From Opisthocomus hoazin (Eukaryota > Chordata > Aves > Opisthocomiformes > Opisthocomidae), in assembly GCF_030867145.1 (NCBI RefSeq), contig NC_134417.1:10393577-10457576 (forward strand): 64,000 nucleotides of DNA, given 5' to 3'. A model generated the notes under the pieces. The model ran no database searches. It was given only the letters and a program-made list of their open reading frames with translations, and was not told the origin of the DNA. Positions 49,500-60,629 of this stretch are shown here, one piece after another. How positions within the stretch are numbered: the stretch's first letter is position 1; the number at the start of each line of letters is the position of its first letter. Position numbers and translations under genes: made by a program.

Positions 49500-52400
49500 T
49501 ATTTTTTTACGTTTAAAACTGTTTGGCTTTCATTATAGTAATTGAAAAGGTGCACATTTGAAATTGCAGAGCTGCCACTATATTGTTAGAAATGAAGACT
49601 TGTGATACCAAGGGGGCAGATCGATTATGTTGGGGGTAGCTGTGTTTCTTTTGAATTCAGTGGGAGTTTGGGGGACTGGATTATTGGAAAGATCCAGTTC
49701 TTGGATTAGTGTGGAAAGTTTATTAACAGAATGATTTCTTAGTAGGATTTTTACCGTTTAAAAACCCCATCAGTTTAGGTTTCAGAGCACTGATGATGGC
49801 AGGTGTAAGTTGCAGATGAATTCCTAACTTATGCTCTGTGGCACTTTACCTCCTGAGGGACAAAAATGAAGGGCAATCTGCATAGCTGAGTACTGCACAC
49901 TGCACCTCTTCTGACACTGTTCAGTGCCCGACTACATAAAAGGAAGGATTCTTTAAGAACAAGTAGCCTTGTATAAAACACTTGAGCATCTGAAGTTTGG
50001 TTCTTGTGTTGCAGGAGCTGTGATTTCTTGTGCCTTTTTCATGCTTTCTCTAAACTCTCTGATCAGGCACCATGTAAGAAATTTCACCTCCTTAATTAAT
50101 CCTAATCAGCAGACTTGTTAACAGGCACATTCTTGAAATTTAATGGTTGAATGACCTCATGTATTACTGCTAATAAATAGGGGTTTCTTGCAGCCCAGAA
50201 TTAAGATGTGGTGAAACAACAGTGTGTTTAACTTTTCAAATTCTTCTCCCTCTTCTGTCGTGTCTTTAAGCACAGGTAAATGATATATTCTTGTGGATGG
50301 ATGCTTTTTTCCTGGAAGTACCACTTCTCCTAAGGGGGACAAAATGCCCTGTAAAATACTGAGGAAACAGTATTCGTAGGTGTTCCACACCACAGCGGGA
50401 GAGATTGCGCTAGGGGAGCGTGGGTGGAAGTGGTGTTCTCAATACAGGCTGTAACCGAGGTCAGCAGCTGTCCTGCCCCCCTAAAAGGGCTACTTGGTGC
50501 CGGGGAGCAGTGTCTTGGGGCAGAGGATGTCGGTCCTGCGGTCCCATTGTGGCAGAGAAGTCATTCTGCCTGAAGCTTTGTTTTCCACAGTTACCTTTCA
50601 AGCAAGGCTTTCTTGCTTGTTCGGTGAAGATCAAACCTGGAATTTTCATGGTCCATTTTTTAAAATAGCCTTGGTAATTTTCACATATACCTTAAAATCA
50701 CTTCAACAACTCTGTTGGCATGAAGGGTGTAGGAGGAGACAGTGAAGAGACTGGCCGCTTTAGAAAAGTTTTGCCTTTGAGTTTTTTGGCTTGGTTTTGT
50801 TGGAAAGTGAAAGGGAGAATATAACTCTCTTATTACATACAATTCGTTCATACCGCATATGTGCAGCTAAGGAAGAAAGAGCCTAAATATTTGCTTATTA
50901 AATTAGTGATGTGTGTGTAAAAGTCCATAGAATGATGCTGTGTCTGGTGAGAGAAGGAAATTTTAATAAACAGACCTCGCTAGGAAACTATTTTAATTGA
51001 GCTGAAGAAAGTCCCAGTTTGGATAGCTCTGATGCTAAAAGAGGAGAAAAGAGGAGAGAGAGCACACCTGAGAGCTACAGTCTTTGTATCAGCGGTCTTT
51101 ATGGCAGACATCTTCATTTTTATTTTTATATATAGATTAAGGAGCTTAAATTGCAGATGACAGAGCAAAGCTGGTGAGCAGGTGAGCAGTAAATGTTCTT
51201 GCCTTTGGAGAATATTGGATTCGGTTTGGTCCTTCACCAAACTATTCCTTACAGGGATCCTTACAGGGATTATTTCAGAGCTAGCGATGGGTGGGCCACT
51301 TCGGTGCATCCGTATGTTCCTTGCCTGTGTAACAAGGTAAGGAATGGCTCCTAAATCTGTACAACGCTGAGCATGGAATGACCTGTTGGCTGACTTTGGA
51401 AGTGATAAACTAGGTATGTATGTGCGCAGTTCTGCAACTGAGAAGGCTGTTGTGTATTCTTTTGCCCAGTTAACAGGTGGATCGCGTTGTGCTTGAAGAG
51501 CAAGACTCAGCCGTAGCATTAACTGCGTACCTCAGCTGGTTTTGGTAAGATTTTTTTCATTTACATTAGTCCAAAATGTAATTTAGCGACTAAATAAAAG
51601 CATAAATAAAAATAAAAGCTTTAAAATATCTGGTGTGCAACGGTCAAACCTGCCACTTTTATTTTGTCCAGCATTTTGAAAAAAAACAGAGCTTAGGTCA
51701 GAGAGGCCTTGATTCTGGAAAGCTCTGCTGCTCAAAACAGCAGTCCAGTAGCTGCTCGTGTAAGCACGGGCCTTCTCCGGTGCGGGCCCGGGCTGCTGCA
51801 GGCCTGTCTCTACTGCAGGGTGTCTGCTGGGGGAACCAAGCCAATTGTTTTGCCGCCCTTAGAGCCGAGGCTTCTGACTGTGTTAAAAATACATAATTCG
51901 TTCCTTTTTCACTGCTACGTCTGTCTGCAGACCCGAAACGCAGAATGAGCCGCTAGCTTGTAAACGTGTATTTTTGAATTGGACGGTGTAAGTGAAACGA
52001 GGGGGACAGAGGGTAAACGATCAGGGACGCGTTTAATTTGGAAGGCGCTGTAGTGATAAAACGCTTCTTCGGGCGGGGTGCCTGGAACCTCAGTTTCTGC
52101 ACGTCATCGTCAGGAAGCACAGTGCTCACGCACAGACGCGGCCTATCTATCTATGGCCAACGGTTCTGTGACAGTGGTGCCAGTTATTGCATGTTTTTCA
52201 CTTTATATGCATATTAAATATTTAAGCACAATGAAATTAAAACATTTGGAAATACTAACTTGCTTTAGAGTTCTTAAAGTATGCAGAATTCAACAAACTA
52301 CAGCTGCAGCTGCCTCAGAGTAGCCATTTCCAGTACAGATTTCTTCAATTCCCATCAGAATTAACTGTTTTCTGCCTCTGAGAAAGTTTAATCTCCACTT

Positions 52401-54129
52401 TAATGAAAACACCTTTGTCTTCATCATGCTAAATAGCGTAAGGAGGAGCATCTGTCTGCAGCAGGAGTGGTGTTTGTAAGCAGTGCATGGAAGACTATGA
52501 ATTCTGAAAAAGACGTTGCTTTTCTGCATGCTGAAACTTTGTTTTACCAAGCTGAACGTGATGTAGGACTGGGGCTTGAGTGCTTCATTCCAAATCTTTC
52601 TATAAACTACCAGGGGTAAGGCACCGGGGTTGTTCTCTGGTGGGCAGCTAACTCTCTGTAGGAGAGGTTGCCAGTGTGGTATCTTACTACATACGTTTCT
52701 TCAGAAATTGGTTAGACTTCTGTCTCGCGTTTTGCGTTGCTGCTTCACTGAGTCTGTGGAAAACACTAAAACAGGTGGAATTTCACATCCCACGAAGCTC
52801 CAGCCTGTCATCTTTTGAGAAGCAGTCGAGCACTGTGTGGTCAAGCACAAGGTGAGATGTGCTGTGAGGCGGTGTTAGATGCTGAAGGCTGTCTACGTTA
52901 TACTGAGGAACCATGTTTATATAATACGTTCATTCTAGAATGTTAAAGATGGAGCTGTTTTTTACTTTACACTTACAAAACATCACCTCAAATTGAACTT
53001 CCACTACCTTCTGGAACATCTGGATGAAGTGACTGGAAGAGGGGAAAGCTGTTCAATATGAAGACGGAGCAGTATCTGTTTGAGTGCCGATGGTGGTTTT
53101 TCCTCCAGCTGGTTATGGTGGGCAGAATTTCAGCAGCTTTTTGTTGGTTTTGTTTGGTTTAAAGTGACGGTTTCTGAAATAGGATCTGGTCATGAAATAG
53201 ATCTCATTTTGATGAAGCAATTGCTTCACCTGCTGCAAAGTTTTTACCAGAGTTGTCAGAAATTTTCTACCATCTCACAGTGAAGGCAGATCAGCTCTGT
53301 CCTCGCCCGACTGCTCCCTTCATGGCTGCCTTTGGAGCAATCCTTTTTCTTGCAAATGACTGTTCCCCATTACAAATCTTCCTCGTGGTTTTGAATAGTT
53401 TGGGTTTTTTCTTGCCCAGATAGTTCTAATGCACGTAAAGCGTTAGAACAGAAGTCCTCATATTTGTGGTCTTTTTCTACTTATGGCGTACTGAATGAAA
53501 TTAAAAGTTATTTAAGGGTTGCTTGTGAGACCTGAGAAGGCCCGGCTTCAGGCTGGGACATTGGTGTAAAGCGGCGTTACCTGCAGTGCTCCATGCGGAA
53601 CAACAGAAATGGAGCTCCCCAGATGGATACGGTTTATTTCCCGAATTTGGATCGTGGTAATACTTAAAGAATTGGTGAGGGCTGATGCTGTGTCCTTGCA
53701 GGCTGTGCTAGGCAGCCTGCAAAGTCACTGCGGACTGGCAGTCCTCGGCTGTGTGCTGGGAGGAGACGGCAGGATGCAGGTCAAAATTTTTCCTCGACGG
53801 TGTGCTTTAAAACTTCAGGGGGACCTTTCTCAAAGAAGCAAACAAAAATTTGGGTGGATGGATCAGAGGCACACCCATTAACTTGCACCACTTGTATTGT
53901 TTGGTTTGGGTTTTTAAAATTTGCCTTAAACGCAGGCAAAAAATATATGGGGTTTTGACTGTGGGATACTTTTTGTTTGTTTCTCTGGTTCTTACGAACC
54001 AGCCAAAGATGGAACAATTTGTTTCAGCTAAGAGCTTACCTTGGAAGAACTCCTGAAACAGTTGTGCTTGAACTTGTTGCGCTTAATAACGCAGTTCTGG
54101 GAATGAGTTTTCTGGTCTGGGAAATCCAC
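49500..54129. other. Intergenic, no gene recognised
   Basis: Between the distal RHBDD1 poly(A) candidate and the LTR. Patches of higher GC at about 51.7-51.9, 52.0-52.15 and 53.5-53.8 kb. The longest open frame is 179 codons on the minus strand (51519-50980); it has no recognisable domain. Confidence 0.6.
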
Positions 54130-54465
54130 GGCCAGGAGGCGGCGGAGGTGCTCCATGGCAGAAGAGGGACACCCCAAAGGGACGGGAGCCCTTGGAGGAC
54201 CTGTGCCGGAGCAGGTGCTCCCTCAGAAGCTCTCCAGCCCGTGGAGGAGCCACGTCAGGGCACAGGAGCAGAGCAGGAAGGAAGGCGCAGCACAGAGAAC
54301 CCGCTGTGCCCCTGGATCCCCACGGCCGGGCCCGGGGGCAACCTGCAGCAGTAACAGGGGGCCGAGAGCAGTCAGAGCGAAGCTGAGCCTGGGAAAGCGG
54401 GTGGAAAGGTGGGTTTAAGGTTTGTCAACTTGTTCCCCAAAACCTGAACCAGTAATTAAATATTG
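54130..54465 (+). mobile_element. ERVL-type LTR, 5' part, interrupted by CR1
   Basis: GC-rich block with GTGGAGGAGCCACG, GCAGAGCAGGAAGGAAGG and CGAAGCTGAGCCTGGGAAAG followed by TTTAAGGTTTG and an AATTAAAT stretch. This is the internal order of a common avian ERVL LTR family. Its continuation lies after the CR1, at about 56355. The left boundary is uncertain; small open frames inside it are not genes. Confidence 0.65.
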
Positions 54466-56350
54466 AGCATGCAGGGATGCGACGAGGAAGGCCAAGGCTC
54501 ACCTGGAATTGAAGCTGGCAAGGGATGTCAAAAACAACAAGAAGGGCTTCTTCAACTACATCAGCAGCAAAAGGAAGGCTAGGGACAACGTGGGGCCGCT
54601 GCTGAATGAGGCGGGTGCCCTGGTGACAGAGGATGCGGAGAAGGCAGAGCTACTGAATGCCTTCTTTGCTTCAGTCTTCAGTGCTAAGACTGGCCCTCAG
54701 GAATCCCAGGCCCCGGAGGTAAAAGAAGAAGCCTACAAAGAGGACGACTTTCCCTTGGTTGAGGAGGACTGTGTGAGGGATCGCTTAAGCAATCTGGACG
54801 TCCACAAATCCATGGGCCCCGATGGAATGCACCCACGAGTGCTGAGGGTGCTGGCGGATGTCATTGCTGAGCCACTCTCCATCATCTTTGAGAGGTCCTG
54901 GAGGACAGGAGAGGTGCCCGAGGACTGGAGAAAGGCCAGTGTCACTCCAATCTTCAAAAAGGGCAAGAAGGAGGACCCAGGGAAATACAGGCCGGTCAGC
55001 CTCACCTCCATCCCGGGAAAGGTGATGGAGCAGCTTATCCTGGAGGCCATCATGAAGCAAGTGGAAGAAAAGAAGGTTATCAGGAGTAGTCAGCATGGAT
55101 TCACCAAAGGGAAATCATGCCTGACCAATCTGATAGCTTTCTACGATGACATGACTGGCTGGGTAGACGAAGGGAGAGCCGTGGATGTTGTCTACCTTGA
55201 CTTCAGCAAGGCTTTCGACACAGTCTCCCATGATATCCTCCTAGGGAAGCTGAGGAAGTGTGGGCTGGATGAGTGGTCGGTGAAGTGGATAGAGAACTGG
55301 CTGAACGGCAGAACTCAGAGGGTTGTCATCAGCGGCGCTGAGTCTAGTTGGAGGCTGGTGACAAGTGGTGTCCCCCAGGGGTCAGTACTGGGCCCAGTCT
55401 TGTTTAACTTCTTCATCAATGACCTGGATGAAGAGTTAGAATGTACCCTCAGCAAGTTTGCTGACGACACCAAACTGGGAGGTGTGGTAGATACACCAGA
55501 AGGCTGTGCTGCCATTCAGCGTGACCTGGATAGGCTGGAAAGCTGGGCAGAGAGGAACCTGATGAGGTTCAACAAGGGCAAGTGCAGGGTCCTGCACCTG
55601 GGGAGGAACAACCTCATGCACCAGTACAGGCTTGGGGCAGACCTGCTGGAGAGCAGCTCTGTGGAGAGGGACCTGGGTGTCCTGGTGGACGACAGGTTTA
55701 CCATGAGCCAGCAGTGTGCCCTGGCTGCCAAGAAAGCCAATGGGATCCTGGGGTGCATCAAGAAGAGTGTGGCTAGCAGGAGGAGGGAGGTTCTCCTTCC
55801 CCTCTACACTGCCCTGGTGAGGCCTCATCTGGAGTACTGTGTCCAGTTCTGGGCTCCCCGGTTCAAGAAAGATGAAGAACTACTGGAGAGAGTCCAGCGG
55901 AGGGCTACGAGGATGGTGAGGGGACTGGAGCATCTCTCCTACGAGGAGAGGTTGAGGGAACTGGGCTTGTTCAGCCTGAAGAAGAGAAGGCTGCGAGGGG
56001 ACCTTATAAATGCCTACAAATATCTGAAGGGTGGGTGTCAGGAGGATGGGGCCCAGCTCTTTTCAGTGGTGCCCAGTGACAGGACAAGGGGCAATGGGCA
56101 CAAACTGAAGCACAGGAAGTTCCGTCTGAACATGAGGAAGAACTTCTTCCCTCTGAGGGTGACGGAGCACTGGAACAGGCTGCCCAGGGAGGTTGTGGAG
56201 TCTCCTTCTCTGGAGATATTCAAGACCCGCCTGGACGGGGTCCTGTGCAGCCTGCTGTAGGTGACCCTGCTTCGGCAGGGGGGTTGGACTAGATGACCCA
56301 CAGAGGTCCCTTCCAACCCCTACTATTCTGTGATTCTGTGATTCTGTGAT
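54466..56350 (+). mobile_element. CR1 LINE, 5'-truncated, with uninterrupted RT frame, inside an LTR
   Basis: About 1.9 kb. CR1 similarity begins near 54470 ([18 protein letters not shown]) and ends with three ATTCTGTG octamers at about 56325-56350. The endonuclease half of ORF2 is missing, so it cannot be autonomous. The short 3' block (TTGGACTAGATGACCC, CCTTCCAACCCC) is intact. ERVL-type LTR sequence flanks it on both sides, so it inserted into that LTR. Confidence 0.95.
54509..56260 (+). CDS. CR1 ORF2 reverse transcriptase, N-terminally truncated
   Basis: A 583-codon frame without a stop, ending at TAG 56258-56260. It is the reverse-transcriptase and C-terminal part of the CR1 LINE ORF2 protein, which copies the element's RNA by target-primed reverse transcription. 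RT motifs in order: TPIFKKG around residue 146, [12 protein letters not shown] at 160-171, [15 protein letters not shown] at 194-208, [10 protein letters not shown] at 230-239, [10 protein letters not shown] at 287-296, and the catalytic FADDTKLG at 317-324 with both aspartates present. The APE-type endonuclease domain is absent because of 5' truncation. The frame has no natural start: homology continues upstream of 54509 to about 54470, and the first codon there is TTG. It is probably not expressed as a functional protein, but its intactness shows recent insertion. Confidence 0.93.
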   Translation: MKLARDVKNNKKGFFNYISSKRKARDNVGPLLNEAGALVTEDAEKAELLNAFFASVFSAKTGPQESQAPEVKEEAYKEDDFPLVEEDCVRDRLSNLDVHKSMGPDGMHPRVLRVLADVIAEPLSIIFERSWRTGEVPEDWRKASVTPIFKKGKKEDPGKYRPVSLTSIPGKVMEQLILEAIMKQVEEKKVIRSSQHGFTKGKSCLTNLIAFYDDMTGWVDEGRAVDVVYLDFSKAFDTVSHDILLGKLRKCGLDEWSVKWIENWLNGRTQRVVISGAESSWRLVTSGVPQGSVLGPVLFNFFINDLDEELECTLSKFADDTKLGGVVDTPEGCAAIQRDLDRLESWAERNLMRFNKGKCRVLHLGRNNLMHQYRLGADLLESSSVERDLGVLVDDRFTMSQQCALAAKKANGILGCIKKSVASRRREVLLPLYTALVRPHLEYCVQFWAPRFKKDEELLERVQRRATRMVRGLEHLSYEERLRELGLFSLKKRRLRGDLINAYKYLKGGCQEDGAQLFSVVPSDRTRGNGHKLKHRKFRLNMRKNFFPLRVTEHWNRLPREVVESPSLEIFKTRLDGVLCSLL

Positions 56351-56553
56351 TTATGCTAATTGGCAATAAAATAAGTTAAATTCCCTGAGCTGAGCCTGTT
56401 TTGCCCGCAACAGTACTTGCTAAGTGATTTCCCTGTCCGTATGTTGACCCACGAGTTGTGTTACTCCTCTTCCTCCTGTTTCCTCTCCTGTCCGGCTCGG
56501 GGCGAGGGAAGCCGCAGGGCAGGTGCCAGGCTGCCAGCCAGGGCCAGCTCCCC
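56351..56553 (+). mobile_element. ERVL-type LTR, 3' part, after the CR1
   Basis: GAGCCTGTTTTGCCCGCAAC, TGATTTCCCTGTCCGTATG, TTGACCCACGAG and CTGTCCGGCTCGGGGCGAGG are the R/U5-like end of the same avian LTR family; it fades near GCCAGCCAGGGCCAGC at about 56550. Together with 54130-54465 it accounts for one LTR split by the CR1. Confidence 0.7.
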
Positions 56554-59109
56554 GCCGGGGCCCGGCAGCTCCCGGGCACGCGACGTTGCCGATATGGCGG
56601 CATGTGGCAAGGCGGGACTCGGAGCAGCCAGTCTGGCCCGTGGCAGGTGCTGCTTTCGCAGGAAGCGGCAGGTTTGGGTCTGCTTGCAGGCCCCAGCCAA
56701 ACACCTTCTCTGCCTGGAGTTTCAGCAGCTTTTCCAAGGTCTCATTCCGATACCCGCTTTTAGTGTGTGAATTGCGGACTTCAGATACAGAAGTTCTGTT
56801 GTACACAAAATGAATTTAAAGTACACTTCAAAAATACCATTTTTACAATACAGCACCATTGCGATAAAATGAGTGATACCCATTTTCAGTTTTGCTTTAG
56901 TGTCTCCCTTTTACACCACAAGATGAATTCGGTTCAGAAGACATTTTCAGTATTAGGCCTGTGCACCTCTCTCCTTTTCTTATGAAGAACGGCAAATGAA
57001 GGAAAACCGGCCATGATTCTTCACAGCAGATGAGGGCTCAGGCTGTGCAGTGTTTTCCTTTCATTATTGCCTTCCAGAAATCCTGATGGGGAGGGACGTG
57101 AAGGAGAGAGAGGGATCTGACAGCTGCGCTGTGGATTTGCCGTGAGCTGCAGCCGGCATCCTCCCTGCTTCCCAGGCACGCGGGTGCCGGGGCTTGCTGG
57201 GCCTCCTCGCTGCGAGTCACGGGCGCTGAGCTCAGCTCCAGGGCAGCTCCCCCCAAACGGCTCTAACACCAGGGACCCCCGAGCACAGCCAGCATCGCTG
57301 TCTGTGTTGCTGTGAACAGCCGGCCTGCTGTTCAGGATCAAACTCGCTTCTTCGCTGCGCCTGCACAAGAGCCAAAGCTCTGGAATGCAGTAGTCAGGGT
57401 AATTTGGACTATAAGGACTAGCACGAAGCCACTGCCTTTAGGAGTGTTTTAACTCTTGTGAACAGTTTCAGCTTCTCCTTTTCAGCGTAATTTCATAATT
57501 AGGTCCCATATAAATAATGTACCAATTATTTTCTGCTTATAGTCACTGACAAATGATTATAGAATTAAAGCACATGCTGCGTTTTAGTTTCGTCTGTCTT
57601 ATTTGCTTTGTCATATTAAGCAATTTATCTGCACTTTCATTTTGAATTAGTACAGTATTTCTGACAAATGTCTTACAGAGCCAGCTAAACATGAAATGGG
57701 AATTTACACCCTTAGTAGGTATTCTAACCTATCAGTGGTAGCTTAAAAATACATCTCCAATATACAGTATGTTCTTATAGAATGTTGTAAAATGTAACAG
57801 GCACAGGTGCAAAAACGCTGCATCAACACAGTAGGAAAACATGACTGTTACATGATGTTTTTAAATCAACCAAGCAAGATGGTGAAGTGCCATGAAATGG
57901 CTTCTTTAGATAATTGGGTCTCTGTTGATTCTCTCAGATGTGTTTTAAGATTTTTCTGTGTACTTGTTCAAGTTAGCTGAACACAGACCAAATTCCAAAA
58001 TCCCATTTTATTCCATCTTACTTGTCTTTAACTTGTCTTATTTGGACAAAGCTTGCATTAACACGGTGTATGAGGTTTTCTTTATGATCTGCAGTTGGTA
58101 GCAAAAGCCACCCTGTAAACACTTCCAGCAAGGCGACTGCCCTTCTCCAGAGAGTGTCTGACCTGAAAAGAGGCTGCAATGAGTAACGGAGGAGCTGGTG
58201 AGTAGTATCAGGGAAAGCTCGTGAGACCTTAACGTGGAATTACCTAAGTCCACTGAGGAAATGGGGACGTCACCTGAGGAAGCGGGGTATTTGTGGCTAC
58301 TGTGAACATACGCTGAAGCTACCAGCCCACTGTGGGTTTAGCTGTGGCCTTTTTGGACATACAGCTTGCACACCGTGAAGAGCACGAGGCTGCACACCTC
58401 GAAGGCGTGGTGCTCCCCTCTACATGCTGCTGTCTTCTCACAGGAGTAAGCTCCAAAGCTACTCAGCACCTTGCAGAGTCCAGATGTTAGTGTTTACTTC
58501 AAACCAGAAAGCCAGTCTTGCCTGCGCATGGGATGCTATCTGAAGCAGGAGAAGATTAAATTATTTCATCCAGTTCAGGTAGAGATTAGTCCCTCATGAG
58601 GCTGCCGTGCCAGATCTGAAGCCCTGCCGCAATTCAAGCACTGAGGAGTCAGCTGAGGGGGCATGCCCTGTCCCAGCGGGCCACTGGCACCAGAGAGGGA
58701 AATGTTCCCCAAGTCAGGTGGGGACGGGGACGTGCCCCAAGCAGGCTCTTGACCCTGTCCCAGGTGAAAGAGCAGGAGAGTTCGCTGCCCATCATGGAAG
58801 CACAGCAGCTGAGCCAGGTCTGGCTGGATCTGTCAGAGGGAAGCTGCACGATCTGATGTATTCACACGTGAATGGCCTTACCCTCTGACTAGTTTGTTTT
58901 CCTCTGGCTGAGACTGGGCTGTCTGCCTTTCCTGCTCTTTGAGTTTGTGTATCCAACTTTCAAATTGGCTGACCAGCCTGTTGTACTCGTGATGGCTTCA
59001 GAGGGAGTTCTCTTGAATTATGACTCTTGGACGTGGATCTCTGCTTCAATGAAAATCCTTTTGCTGGGGACACCCCTCTTAGTGAACACAAGTTGAAATG
59101 AAAAGTGCT
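56554..59109. other. Intergenic, GC-rich patches, no gene recognised
   Basis: CpG-rich sequence at 56554-56660 directly after the LTR, and GC-rich patches at about 57120-57370 and 58600-58860. No splice-consistent coding sequence was identified. Confidence 0.6.
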
Positions 59110-59121
59110 GGAGAAAACCAT

Positions 59122-59127
59122 TTTATT
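59122..59127 (-). terminator. Candidate COL4A4 poly(A) signal, distal
   Basis: AATAAA on the minus strand (TGGAATAAAATGG), giving a 3' UTR of about 1.24 kb. Confidence 0.35.
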
Positions 59128-59815
59128 CCATTCTAGTAAAACACAGCTTATTTAAGTCGTAAAAAGAACATTTGTGGCCCTTCTACACATGATGAATTCT
59201 CCATTTGCAATCTGTGTTTTCAGTAGTTTCACCATGATTCAAATATGCATTCAATAGTTCTGGTTTTATAGCTGAAGGAAGGAGGTATAAATGTGGTTTA
59301 ACTTTTTCAAAATGCGATCAGTGCTTTAGCTTATGAACATTTCAACAATCAGTGCTTTACAAAATAAAAAGCATCTCCAGAGCTATGATTCCATAAAGAC
59401 CTTAAAGGTGATGGTTCTTTTTTGTTAGTGGCGTATTTACAAAAAAGAAGCAAAAAAAGAACAAAATTTATCAGCTTCAAGTTTAGACAATTGTCATAAC
59501 ACTTCTTCTATTCATCACTCAGACAAGTCCACCCATTTTATCACCATGCTGCTATTTCTTTTCAATTAATATTAGAAACTGCTCTGTTTCTTCAGCTACT
59601 TGGAGTGTAATAATTTAATTTAACTGCTCTTAGAAATTAATTGTGAATATACATATAACTTTTTAAGGATTCGTTATCTCAGCTAATTTGATTTTCTTAC
59701 ATAATCTGCTGTTAAACGGATTTGCAGCTTTTTGTTGCTTATGAAAGCCCAATTAACAGTTCTTTCACGGTTTTGTTCAGTACTGCAATGGTAAAAGACT
59801 TTGACCTTCATTGTT

Positions 59816-59821
59816 TTTATT
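59816..59821 (-). terminator. Candidate COL4A4 poly(A) signal, proximal
   Basis: TTTATT on the plus strand reads AATAAA on the COL4A4 strand, about 545 bp after the stop codon. Another lies at 59127-59122. Which is used cannot be decided here. Confidence 0.4.
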
Positions 59822-60365
59822 ACGAGGTTTTTTAACAATTACATTTTCTCCTTGCTTCAGAAACAACATCTGCAGGTTTCTTTAGCTAGGGAAATTCAGC
59901 TGTAGGGCTTTAAGACATTTGTCTGTTTGCACATCGTCTCTATAAGGATAAATATTTATAATATGCCATGTAAATGCGCATGCTATTCCTGTTGTTAATG
60001 CCACTTCTAACAAGAAATCCATCGTCTTGCATGACGTGTATGGTTTCCCTGGTATTCGCGACTCGATTCAAGCCTCCCAGCTCAGCTCGTTACCTGTATG
60101 TATGTTATAGCAGTGGACTCCAATGTGACAGTTTCATTTCTCTGAATTAAGTTGCTTACAGTAGATTTTAGCATCTGCAGATGTGTGCACATGGGTGGAG
60201 GAGGCTCAACAGATCCTTCACCTGTCAGTCATATATCCATTCAAACAGAAAGAACAGTGCAGCGCGCTTTCAGATATATTCACATGCTAAACACTGTTTA
60301 CACCTGTAGCGTGTTGTTCATCCTTACATAAGTCTCGCGCCAACTGTGCAGTTTTGCTTTGCTTG

Positions 60366-60629
60366 TTAGCCATGCTTCAGGCACACCTGGCACCTACTGA
60401 TTTTTTTCCTCTGCTCTTGTCCTTCTTTAAGAGTTCCTGACAGGGGGGCTGCTACAAACTGCAATTCGGGCATCACAGTTGTTAGCCAGAAACTGTATTC
60501 GTTAGCAAAAAATTGACACGTTCCCCGCTGACCCTGGCATTCAATGAACGGTGCTGATCTGAAGTCTTCTAGGCAACTTCCAGGGGACATAAGGGACTGC
60601 CCACCACCCTGATCGCCAGACCCGGTGTG
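60366..60629 (-). CDS. COL4A4: COL4A4 last coding exon: end of NC1
   Basis: The acceptor TTTCCAG precedes 60629. The 264 nt encode [37 protein letters not shown] and the closing [10 protein letters not shown], then TAA at 60368-60366. The exon starts upstream of the first in-frame Met because HTG follows directly from the previous exon's SFLM, as in human. Confidence 0.95.
   Translation of the reverse strand, partial: HTGSGDQGGGQSLMSPGSCLEDFRSAPFIECQGQRGTCQFFANEYSFWLTTVMPELQFVAAPLSGTLKEGQEQRKKISRCQVCLKHG

Larger units (their letters stand above)
59110..60365 (-). other. COL4A4: COL4A4 3' UTR, approximate
   Basis: AT-rich sequence from the stop codon to the distal poly(A) signal. Extent inferred only from the two candidate hexamers. 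Confidence 0.4.

Noticed and set aside
54155..54418. Overlapping 64-125 codon frames upstream of the CR1
   Set aside because: They fall inside the GC-rich ERVL-type LTR fragment and have no known protein pattern.
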